Part shown: piece after piece, positions 57,089-64,000 of the stretch
Position numbering within the stretch: the first letter of the stretch is position 1
Layout of the letters: the number at the start of each line of letters is the position of its first letter
NCBI GenBank assembly: GCA_023150275.1
Contig: JAKLLG010000001.1
Coordinates: 186,001 to 250,000, forward strand
Length of the DNA: 64,000 bases
Direction: 5' to 3'
Source of the DNA: Rhodocyclaceae bacterium
GTDB lineage: Bacteria; Pseudomonadota; Gammaproteobacteria; Burkholderiales; Rhodocyclaceae
The notes under the pieces: generated by a model
Database searches by the model: none
What the model was told of the DNA's origin: nothing
What the model saw: the letters and a program-made list of their open reading frames with translations, nothing else
Made by a program: the position numbers and the translations under genes

Positions 57089-57537
57089 CCAACGGACAAG
57101 CGCTTTACCGAGGGGGCGCCAGTCACCGCCTCCTGCGCCAGGAGTTCGCGGCAGACCTGCTCGAAATCGGCAATCTCGCCCAGCACTGCCTCGATGTCCT
57201 CGCGCTGGCGCTCGTACGCCGCGCGGCGCTCGGCGAGGACGTCGAGGAACTTGAGCAGCTGCGAGCTTTCATCCCGGGCCGTGTCGTACATCTCGATCAT
57301 TTCCTTGATGCGCGCCAGCGACAGGCCAAGCCGCTTGCCGCGCAGCGCCAGCTTGAGGCGGGTGCGGTCGCGACGCGAAAAGACGCGCGTCTGCCCCTCG
57401 CGGCGCGGGAACAGCAGCCCCTGATCCTCCCAGAAGCGGATCGTGCGCGGGGTGATGTCGAACTCGCGGGCGAGATCGGAGATCGAAAAGGTCAGGTTGT
57501 CGTCAGTGGACGGGGCCATGGCCGGCTTGCTTTCCAT
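57085..57537 (-). CDS. liuR: MerR-family regulator of leucine/isovalerate catabolism, LiuR
   Basis: 150 residues. A MerR helix-turn-helix (SISDLAREFDITPRTIRFWEDQGLL) at about 17-45, then a long dimerisation helix (SRRDRTRLKLALRGKRLGLSLARIKEMI) and a short tail without metal-binding Cys, as in LiuR. Activates or represses the downstream liu genes in response to CoA intermediates (family knowledge). Start at 57537, or at the ATG 18 bases downstream. Confidence 0.9.
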   Translation of the reverse strand: MESKPAMAPSTDDNLTFSISDLAREFDITPRTIRFWEDQGLLFPRREGQTRVFSRRDRTRLKLALRGKRLGLSLARIKEMIEMYDTARDESSQLLKFLDVLAERRAAYERQREDIEAVLGEIADFEQVCRELLAQEAVTGAPSVKRLSVG

Positions 57538-57602
57538 ACGGCAGCGAATGGTATAGTTGGCTACGTTAAATCAGTTCGGCGAACTTTTCAATACCCTACC
57601 GT

Positions 57603-58631
57603 ATGTTGCTCGACTTTCCCTTCCCCTCCCCGCCGGCTGCCGGCGAAACCCGCGAGGTCGCGCCCGGCATGCACTGGCTGCGCATGCCGCTACCCTTCGC
57701 ACTGGATCACATCAACCTCTGGCTGCTGGAGGATGAACGGCACGGCAAGCCGGCCTGGACCATCGTGGATACCGGCTACGGGCTGGACAACGTGCGCGCC
57801 CTGTGGGAACAGATTCTCGCCCGGCTCGACGCCCCGGTGGCGCGCATCATCGTCACTCATTTCCACCCCGATCACGTCGGCCTCGCACAATGGCTGGCGG
57901 AGAAGCACGACGCGCCAGTCTGGATGACCGCCGGCGAGTACCTCACCGCGCATGCCGTCTTCCACGAATCGAGCGGCCACGGCACACAGCCGATGCTGCG
58001 CCAGTTCGTGCGCCACGGTCTGGATGCCGAGCGGCTTGGCGCGCTGGAGAAGCGCTCGAACAGCTATGCCCGCGGCGTGCCGGCGCTCCCCCACACCTAC
58101 ACGCGCGTGTTCGACGGCGATCGCGTCACCATCGGCGGCAGATTGTGGCAAATTCGTGTCGGATACGGACATTCGCCAGAGCACGCATCGCTTTACTGTG
58201 CGGAGTCCGGCGTGTTAATTTCCGGAGACATGCTGTTGCCGAAAATTTCGACAAATATCAGCGTCTTCGCAGTGACCCCCGGTGCGGATTCTCTCGCGCA
58301 ATACCTCGATTCCCTGGATCGATACCGCGAGCTGCCGGCAGAGACGCTCGTGCTCCCCTCGCACGGTTTGCCCTTCGTCGGCATACACAACAGAGTGGCG
58401 GCACAGCATGCACACCATGAGGAGCGGTTGCGGGTTCTGGAGGATGCTTGTACGGAACCGCGCAGCGCGGCTGATTTGCTGGCGACGCTCTTTCCGCGCG
58501 AACTCGACACCCACCAGGTGATGTTCGCGATGGGAGAGGCCATCGCCCATCTCAACCGTCTTGAATATGCCGGCCGGCTCGTTCGGATCGAAGGAGCCGA
58601 CGGCGTGGTCCGCTACCAGCGGAAGCAGTAG
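57603..58631 (+). CDS. Metallo-beta-lactamase-fold hydrolase
   Basis: 342 residues. Metal motif THFHPDHVG, further ligands in ISGDMLLP and PSHGLPF; a C-terminal winged-helix-like part (DLLATLFPRELDTHQVMFAMGEAIAHLNRLEYAGRLVR) as in many MBL proteins of acyl-CoA operons. Divergent from liuR across 65 bases, so possibly co-regulated. Substrate unknown. Confidence 0.9.
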   Translation: MLLDFPFPSPPAAGETREVAPGMHWLRMPLPFALDHINLWLLEDERHGKPAWTIVDTGYGLDNVRALWEQILARLDAPVARIIVTHFHPDHVGLAQWLAEKHDAPVWMTAGEYLTAHAVFHESSGHGTQPMLRQFVRHGLDAERLGALEKRSNSYARGVPALPHTYTRVFDGDRVTIGGRLWQIRVGYGHSPEHASLYCAESGVLISGDMLLPKISTNISVFAVTPGADSLAQYLDSLDRYRELPAETLVLPSHGLPFVGIHNRVAAQHAHHEERLRVLEDACTEPRSAADLLATLFPRELDTHQVMFAMGEAIAHLNRLEYAGRLVRIEGADGVVRYQRKQ

Positions 58632-58663
58632 AACGTAACGCCAAACCTCAACGGGAGCCTCAC

Positions 58664-60478
58664 ATGTCGCAAGCAGAACAGCACAATAACCTGCCGAATC
58701 CGGCCGATGTGGCCAAGGCCTACGCCGAAGTCGCCCAGCGCGCCTCGCGCCTGCTCACGCAATTCATCGAGAAGAAGGCCAAGGATGGCGTCGCCGCGCC
58801 GTCCGACGAAATGGGGATCGCCAAGGCCTACATGGATCTTTCCTCGCGGCTGCTCGCCAACCCCTACAAGCTGGCGCAGACGCAAATGAACATGATGTGG
58901 GATTACTTCTCGCTGTGGCAGGGCTCGATGCTGAAGATGGTCGGCATGCCGATCGCACCAGTGGCCGCCCCCGAGAAGAGCGACAAGCGCTTCAAGGACG
59001 AGGACTGGGAACAGCACTTCCTGTTCGACTACATCAAGCAGTCCTACCTGATCGCCGCCCGCCACCTGCACGACACCGTGTGCTGCGTCGAGGGTCTCGA
59101 CGAAACCACGCAGACCAAGATCAACTTCTTCACGCGCCAGTACATCGACGCGCTGTCGCCGTCGAACTTCGCGCTGACCAACCCGGAAGTGTTCCGCGAG
59201 ACCGTCAAGTCGCACGGCCAGAACCTGGTCAAGGGTCTCAACAACCTGCTGCACGACGTCGAGCAGGGCGACGGCCAGCTGCGCATCCGCATGACCGACA
59301 CCTCGGCCTTCGAGATGGGCAAGAACGTCGCCACGACACCGGGCAAGGTGATCTTCCAGAACGACCTGATCCAGCTCATCCAGTACGATCCGCAGACCAA
59401 GGACCAGTACAAGAAGCCGCTGCTGATCGTGCCGCCGTGGATCAACAAGTACTACATCCTCGATCTGCGCGACAAGAACTCGATGGTCAAGTGGGCGACC
59501 GATCAGGGCCACACGACCTTCATCATGAGCTGGGTCAACCCGGACGAGAACCTCTCGCACAAGAGCTTCGAGGACTACGTGCTGGAAGGTTCGATGGCCG
59601 CCATCGACGCCGTCGAAAAAGCGACCGGCGAGAAGGAAGTCAACCTCGCGGCCTACTGCCTGGGCGGTACGCTGCTGATGACGACACTGGCCTACATGGC
59701 TGCCAGAAAGGACAAGCGCGCCGCTTCGGCCACCTTCTTCACGACCATGCTCGACTTCTCCGAGCCGGGTGAACTCGGCGTCTTCCTCGACGAACCGACC
59801 GTCGACGCGCTGGAAAAGAAGATGGCCGAACGCGGCTACCTGGAAGGTTCGGAAATGGCCGGCACCTTCAACATGCTGCGCGCCAACGACCTGATCTGGT
59901 CCTTCGTGGTGAACAACTATCTGATGGGCAAGGACCCGTTCCCCTTCGACCTGCTCTACTGGAACAGCGACTCGACGCGCATGCCGTACGCGATGCACAG
60001 CTTCTACCTGCGCAACATGTACCTCGGCAACAAGCTGCGCGAGCCGGGCGGCATCGAGATCGCCGGCGTGCCGATCGACATTTCGAAGGTGAAGACGCCG
60101 TGCTACTTCATTTCCACCGTCGAAGACCACATCGCCCCGTGGAAAAGCACCTACAAGGGCGCTCATCTGCCTTCGGGTCCGGTCAAGTTCGTGCTCGGCG
60201 GCTCCGGCCACATCGCCGGCATCGTCAATCCGCCGGCAGCCAACAAGTACGGCTACTGGACCAACGACGAACTACCGGAAAATGCCGACGATTTCCTCAG
60301 GGGCGCGACACAGAATCCGGGCTCATGGTGGAGCGACTGGCAGCAGTGGCTGCTGGCGCTGCCGAACGGCGACAAGAAGGTGCCCGCACGCGCACCAGGC
60401 GACGGCGCACTGAAGGTGCTTGAAGACGCTCCGGGTTCGTACGTCAAGTTCCGCCTCGACACACAGAAGAAAGCATAA
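58664..60478 (+). CDS. phaC: Class I poly(3-hydroxyalkanoate) synthase PhaC
   Basis: 604 residues; polymerises hydroxyacyl-CoA into storage polyester. The lipase-like box is AYCLGGTLL with nucleophile C332; PPWINKYYILDL, TFIMSWVNPD and FVLGGSGHIAGIVNPP mark the class I synthase. No phaA/phaB is adjacent, but the thiolase at 52932 could feed it. Start after GGGAGCC. A strong terminator follows. Confidence 0.96.
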   Translation: MSQAEQHNNLPNPADVAKAYAEVAQRASRLLTQFIEKKAKDGVAAPSDEMGIAKAYMDLSSRLLANPYKLAQTQMNMMWDYFSLWQGSMLKMVGMPIAPVAAPEKSDKRFKDEDWEQHFLFDYIKQSYLIAARHLHDTVCCVEGLDETTQTKINFFTRQYIDALSPSNFALTNPEVFRETVKSHGQNLVKGLNNLLHDVEQGDGQLRIRMTDTSAFEMGKNVATTPGKVIFQNDLIQLIQYDPQTKDQYKKPLLIVPPWINKYYILDLRDKNSMVKWATDQGHTTFIMSWVNPDENLSHKSFEDYVLEGSMAAIDAVEKATGEKEVNLAAYCLGGTLLMTTLAYMAARKDKRAASATFFTTMLDFSEPGELGVFLDEPTVDALEKKMAERGYLEGSEMAGTFNMLRANDLIWSFVVNNYLMGKDPFPFDLLYWNSDSTRMPYAMHSFYLRNMYLGNKLREPGGIEIAGVPIDISKVKTPCYFISTVEDHIAPWKSTYKGAHLPSGPVKFVLGGSGHIAGIVNPPAANKYGYWTNDELPENADDFLRGATQNPGSWWSDWQQWLLALPNGDKKVPARAPGDGALKVLEDAPGSYVKFRLDTQKKA

Positions 60479-60501
60479 GGGGTTCGCGCCTTACGCGATG
60501 A

Positions 60502-60530
60502 AACGGGAGCCTCGGCTCCCGTTTTGCTTT
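60502..60530 (+). terminator. Rho-independent terminator of phaC
   Basis: AACGGGAGCC pairs perfectly with GGCTCCCGTT (10 bp, 2-nt apex) followed by a T-rich run (TTTTGCTTT). 23 bases after the phaC stop. Confidence 0.9.
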
Positions 60531-60546
60531 GGTATAAGCTGACCCC

Positions 60547-61716
60547 ATGAGTGTCATGCGACCCGACTACGCCGGCGGCAGCATCGCCAATCTGATGCGC
60601 ACCATCGCCGATGCGTGCGGCGCGCCGTCGCCGGTGCAGGCGCCCCTGTACCCGCGCTACGAGATCGACGCCGCGCAACTGGCAGCCGCACGCAATATCG
60701 TGCTCCTCGTTGTCGACGGCCTTGGCGCCGACATGCTGGAAACGCGCGGCGCCGGCACATTGCGTCGACAAGCAGGACTGCGGCTGAGCTCGGTGTTTCC
60801 ATCGACGACGGCAAGCGCGATTCCCCTGTTCATGACCGGCCTGATGCCCGCACAACATGCCTTGACTGGATGGCACATGTGGCTGGACGAATTGCAGACG
60901 GTTACCGCCATCCTGCCGCTGACGCCGCGCACCGGGCCGCCCTTTTCAATACCACGCGAACGTCTGCCGGCCATGCTGTTCGATCACGCCCCGCTCTATC
61001 CTGACATGCGTCGCCCGGCGTGGACGATATCGCCGCGGGAGATTGCCTACAGTCCGTTCAACACTTGGCATTCGCGGGGAGCCGAAACGCATGCCTACGC
61101 GGGGATCGACGGCCTGCTGCAGGCTCTACAGCGCCTCATCCGCCAGCCCGGCGAGAAATTCATCCATGCCTACTGGCCGGTGCTGGATGCCTGCGCGCAC
61201 CGTTTCGGGCGAGACAGCGCGGAGGTAACCGGCGTACTCGAACAGTTCTGCGTGATGTTCGATACGCTGCTGGCACTCATCGCCGGCACCGACACCGCGC
61301 TGCTGGTCACCGCGGATCACGGCTTCATCGATTCGCCCGCGGAGCGCGTCATCCAGCTCACCGATCATCCCGATCTCGCCGCAATGCTCGACCGCCCTCT
61401 CTGCGGCGAGCAGCGCGTCGCCTGGTGCTACGTAAAGGCGGAGGCGCGCGCCAGTTTCATCCGTTGCGCAGAAGACATCCTCGGTGACCGCGCCGAAGTA
61501 ATCAGCCGCGAACGACTACTCGACGAGGGGTGGTTCGGTCCCGGCCCGGTCCACCCGAAACTCGCTTCGCGTATCGGCGATTTTTCGCTGGTGATGCACG
61601 ACAACTGGAGCATCAAGGACTGGCAGCCTGGCGAAAAAAGGCATTTCACGCTCGGCGTGCATGGCGGCGTCTCGCCCGACGAAATGCAGGTACCGCTGGT
61701 CATGGTCCACGCGTGA
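60547..61716 (+). CDS. Alkaline phosphatase superfamily phosphodiesterase/pyrophosphatase
   Basis: 389 residues. LLVVDGLGADML (metal Asp), SVFPSTTASAIPLFMTGLMPAQHALTGWHMW (nucleophile Thr) and TADHGFID (metal Asp-His) show the nucleotide pyrophosphatase/PDE branch. No signal peptide, so cytoplasmic. It lies 7 bases before the lipase gene. Substrate unknown; a phospholipid or nucleotide phosphodiester is plausible. Confidence 0.85.
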   Translation: MSVMRPDYAGGSIANLMRTIADACGAPSPVQAPLYPRYEIDAAQLAAARNIVLLVVDGLGADMLETRGAGTLRRQAGLRLSSVFPSTTASAIPLFMTGLMPAQHALTGWHMWLDELQTVTAILPLTPRTGPPFSIPRERLPAMLFDHAPLYPDMRRPAWTISPREIAYSPFNTWHSRGAETHAYAGIDGLLQALQRLIRQPGEKFIHAYWPVLDACAHRFGRDSAEVTGVLEQFCVMFDTLLALIAGTDTALLVTADHGFIDSPAERVIQLTDHPDLAAMLDRPLCGEQRVAWCYVKAEARASFIRCAEDILGDRAEVISRERLLDEGWFGPGPVHPKLASRIGDFSLVMHDNWSIKDWQPGEKRHFTLGVHGGVSPDEMQVPLVMVHA

Positions 61717-61723
61717 GGCAAAC

Positions 61724-62929
61724 ATGAAACCCAAGGACAGCAAGGCGACGACCAAGGCAAGGTCACCAGTCCCCGCCAGCGGGTACAGTGATGCGACCAG
61801 GATTGCCGTACAGGAAACCGCGGCCCGGGTGCAGGAAATGCATCAGGCGATCGCCGGTAAATCCTTCGATGTCCTGACGAAGATTCCAGTGGTCTCCGGG
61901 CCCGCGACGATCGCAAAGGCGATCCACGACGCGGTTTCAGGAGGCATCTATGCAGCGATCCACCATGGGGCAGGCGGCACACTCGGCGCCGCTGCACTGA
62001 TCGAGCGCCATCTGCCGGAACGCGGGCAGGATGCGCCACCCGGCCGCATTGCAAGCTCGGTGCGCAGCGCGCTGAACGGCGTCTTCGGCGATCACCTTGA
62101 GCAGATTGGAAACGTGCTCGCCATCGAGATGGGCATCTACGTCCAGGGACGCCCGGTGGCAATCGAATCAGCAGCGCTTGCAGCCACCTTTCCCAAGCCG
62201 GGGATGCGCCTCTGCGTACTGATCCACGGGCTCGCCTGCGACGAACACTGCTGGGAACCGGCCGCGGCCGATGCACTCGATTTCGGCGCCCGCCTCAACG
62301 CTGACTTCGGCTTCACTCCGCTCTACCTGCGCTACAACACCGGGCTGCCAATCGATGAGAATGCAACCCGACTCTCAGCGCTGCTTGAACGCCTGCTGAC
62401 AGCCTGGCCTGTGCCGGTGGAGACCTTGCTCCTGATCGGTCACAGCATGGGCGGACTGGTCGCCCGGCAGGCCTGCGAGAGGGCAGTGGCAGATGCCCTG
62501 GCCTGGCCAGAGAAGACCTGCATGCTGGCCTGCCTCGGCTCGCCACATCTTGGTGCACCGCTCGAACGGCTCGGGCAACTGGCGAACAAGGCGCTCGATG
62601 CGACCCGCGTCACTGCACCGCTGGGGCGGATCGCAGCGGCGCGCAGCCAGGGCATCAAGGATCTGCGCCACGGTCTGCGGCCGGACCCGAAGACGACGCA
62701 CCAGATGGCGCTGCGTTTCATCGGCAGCAGCCTGACCGACGATGTCAATCATCCGTTGGCGGAATGGCTGGGCGACGGCCTCGTTACCCTGGGCAGCGCC
62801 ACCGGCCATCCGCTGGTCGGCGATGTAGAGAGCACACGTCTCGGCGGCATCGCACACATGGCGCTGACCACGGATGCACGCGTCTATGCCTGCCTTCAAT
62901 CATGGCTGAAGGCAATTGCGGCCGCTTGA
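61724..62929 (+). CDS. Alpha/beta-hydrolase (PGAP1/lipase-like)
   Basis: 401 residues. Helical N-terminus (1-150), then the hydrolase fold with VLIHGLACDEHCWEP (oxyanion region) and nucleophile Ser in LIGHSMGGLVAR; LACLGSPHLGAPLERLG resembles triacylglycerol lipase/PGAP1 types. The ATG at 61724 is preferred to an upstream frame inside the previous gene. Intracellular by sequence; a role with PHA or lipid turnover is only suggested by position. Confidence 0.85.
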   Translation: MKPKDSKATTKARSPVPASGYSDATRIAVQETAARVQEMHQAIAGKSFDVLTKIPVVSGPATIAKAIHDAVSGGIYAAIHHGAGGTLGAAALIERHLPERGQDAPPGRIASSVRSALNGVFGDHLEQIGNVLAIEMGIYVQGRPVAIESAALAATFPKPGMRLCVLIHGLACDEHCWEPAAADALDFGARLNADFGFTPLYLRYNTGLPIDENATRLSALLERLLTAWPVPVETLLLIGHSMGGLVARQACERAVADALAWPEKTCMLACLGSPHLGAPLERLGQLANKALDATRVTAPLGRIAAARSQGIKDLRHGLRPDPKTTHQMALRFIGSSLTDDVNHPLAEWLGDGLVTLGSATGHPLVGDVESTRLGGIAHMALTTDARVYACLQSWLKAIAAA

Positions 62930-63067
62930 GCATATGTTGAACGAGCGATTCCGCGATATTCAGGACTGCCGGTACCTGCCGGGAGACAAACGGTCGTAAC
63001 ATTGCAGCGCTACTTTTGTTAAAGTCCCCGCACCACGCACCATCAAATAGCGAAGGTCCGAAGCTCC

Positions 63068-63427
63068 GTGAATAGCGCCGTCATCATCAACCTCGACTAC
63101 GAACGCCACAGCGTGCAGATTTGCCGGCGTGTCTGGGACGAAATTGCCCAAGGCATGACAGAGGCCGGATTCTCCCGTCACCACCGCCTGTTTCTTGCCG
63201 AGATGGACCGCGAGACCGCCTGTACCCGCGCAAAGGGTGTTGTCAATCGCGTTGAGGAACTGCTGGCCGCCGAGGGCATCATCGTGTTCGACGTGATTCG
63301 CGAGTTCTACTGGTTCGAGTATGAGCAGATCAACGATCTGCTGGCCCCAGCAAACCAGATGCCGGAAATCAGCTATCTCGACGATACCGGCGCCTTCAGT
63401 CCGTTTCTCAAGCCCAACGCCAGCTGA
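63068..63427 (+). CDS. Hypothetical protein (Cas2/VapD-like pattern possible)
   Basis: 119 residues from a GTG. Begins SAVIINLDYERHSVQICRRVWDEIAQGMTEAGF, then ACTRAKGVVNRVEELLAAEGIIVFDVIREFYWFEYEQINDLL. The beta-alpha-beta-like start is reminiscent of small ferredoxin-like nuclease folds, but I cannot assign a family. No CRISPR array or cas gene is nearby. It stands alone between a lipase and ubiT. Confidence 0.6.
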   Translation: MNSAVIINLDYERHSVQICRRVWDEIAQGMTEAGFSRHHRLFLAEMDRETACTRAKGVVNRVEELLAAEGIIVFDVIREFYWFEYEQINDLLAPANQMPEISYLDDTGAFSPFLKPNAS

Positions 63428-63484
63428 TCCTGCGCACGATCGGCAGCACTGCGCACGCGGTGACTGGCCGGCGCGCTTGCTGCT

Positions 63485-63973
63485 TCAGCGGTGACCAAGC
63501 GGCAGCTGAAATGGCAACTTCGGCAGTTGCGGCCTGATTTGCGTCAGGTCGATCGCATCCAGCATGTTCTTCACGATCAGCCCGAGTTCGGTATCGCCCT
63601 CGACCGAAAGCTCGCGGTTGAAGAACAGCGTATCCGGGTCCTCCTGCCGCGTCGCCACCTGCAGAAAAGCCGAGAGGTTGGCGCGGAAGGCGAGGTCGGG
63701 CGCTTCCGGAACCGCAAAGAGCGGGCGGAAGAAAGCACCGCGATAGGTGAAGGCGGCCTGGCCGCCGGTGTCGTACACCTGCACAACGAAGGTCTTGCCC
63801 TCCATCTGCATGAGGCTATCCTCGGGCAGCACGCCGAGCTTCGCGGCGGCGTTCAGCGCCGTGGTCAGCGCCACTGCATGCGGCCACTGCGGCAGCTTCT
63901 CGCCGATGCGGGCGACGAAGCCCGGCAACTGGAATTTCGGGATCGTGAAACCCTGATTCGCCATCAGACTCAT
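63485..63973 (-). CDS. ubiT: UbiT-like SCP2-domain protein (anaerobic ubiquinone synthesis)
   Basis: 162 residues. SCP2 lipid-binding domain with ALNAAAKLGVLPEDSLMQMEGKTFVVQVYDTGG and FFNRELSVEGDTELGLIVKNMLDAID. UbiT is needed with UbiU/UbiV for O2-independent ubiquinone synthesis; those genes would lie outside the window. The ATG at 63973 follows AAGGAG with proper spacing. Agrees with formate-linked anaerobic respiration. Confidence 0.85.
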   Translation of the reverse strand: MSLMANQGFTIPKFQLPGFVARIGEKLPQWPHAVALTTALNAAAKLGVLPEDSLMQMEGKTFVVQVYDTGGQAAFTYRGAFFRPLFAVPEAPDLAFRANLSAFLQVATRQEDPDTLFFNRELSVEGDTELGLIVKNMLDAIDLTQIRPQLPKLPFQLPLGHR

Positions 63974-64000
63974 GTCATGCTCCTTGCAGTTCCGCAACCG

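Noticed and set aside
63068..63427. Cas2 nuclease with CRISPR
   Set aside because: Only a vague fold resemblance; no repeat array or other cas genes in the window.

Overview
The window is about 64 kb of GC-rich DNA, densely packed with short gaps and many 4-bp ATGA/GTGA stop-start overlaps. Protein content (class I PHA synthase, RapZ, membrane-bound formate dehydrogenase, MerR-type LiuR with a leucine catabolic cluster, UbiT for O2-independent ubiquinone synthesis, many c-di-GMP proteins) points to a betaproteobacterium, probably Rhodocyclales (Azonexus/Dechloromonas/Thauera-like), with facultatively anaerobic respiration. The genus is an inference.

Left (1-8900, + strand): a formate/selenium island. 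It holds the end of a formate dehydrogenase operon (beta subunit, cytochrome b gamma subunit), a strong terminator, fdhE, selA, a flavocytochrome-c sulfide-dehydrogenase-type flavoprotein, a GIY-YIG protein, selB and selC (tRNA-Sec). A GcvH-like lipoyl protein and a DsrE-like protein follow directly. Further right (36040-39371) is a PhnD/C/E-type ABC transporter whose binding protein resembles the family annotated as putative selenate-binding. Together these could supply and insert selenium for a selenocysteine formate dehydrogenase whose catalytic subunit would lie just upstream of the window.

Middle (8974-43000): signalling and housekeeping. Signalling genes are an HD-GYP phosphodiesterase, a GGDEF-EAL protein coupled to a STAS protein, a chemoreceptor, a NarL-type two-component pair, and two periplasmic solute-binding proteins in an operon with a GGDEF cyclase. 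Also here are TonB-like, ankyrin, trmB, thiG/thiS, a HicAB toxin-antitoxin pair in a locally AT-richer patch, OsmC, rhomboid, tRNA-Gly(CCC), mutY, ubiX, a NusG-II/Gx-transporter pair, rapZ, an M20 hydrolase and glycine-zipper envelope proteins.

Right (41207-57537, - strand): a large leucine/isovalerate catabolic cluster governed by LiuR, with a candidate operator at 57073-57088. It contains a thioesterase, liuA, a 41-codon membrane micro-ORF, a GNAT-carbonic anhydrase fusion, thiolase, an exporter, an acyl-CoA dehydrogenase, liuB, liuC and liuD. An AbrB-Doc toxin-antitoxin module then heads a six-gene overlapping chain that includes HMG-CoA lyase. Acetyl-CoA from this pathway could feed the PHA synthase at 58664. 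The window ends with a phosphodiesterase, a lipase, a hypothetical protein and ubiT.
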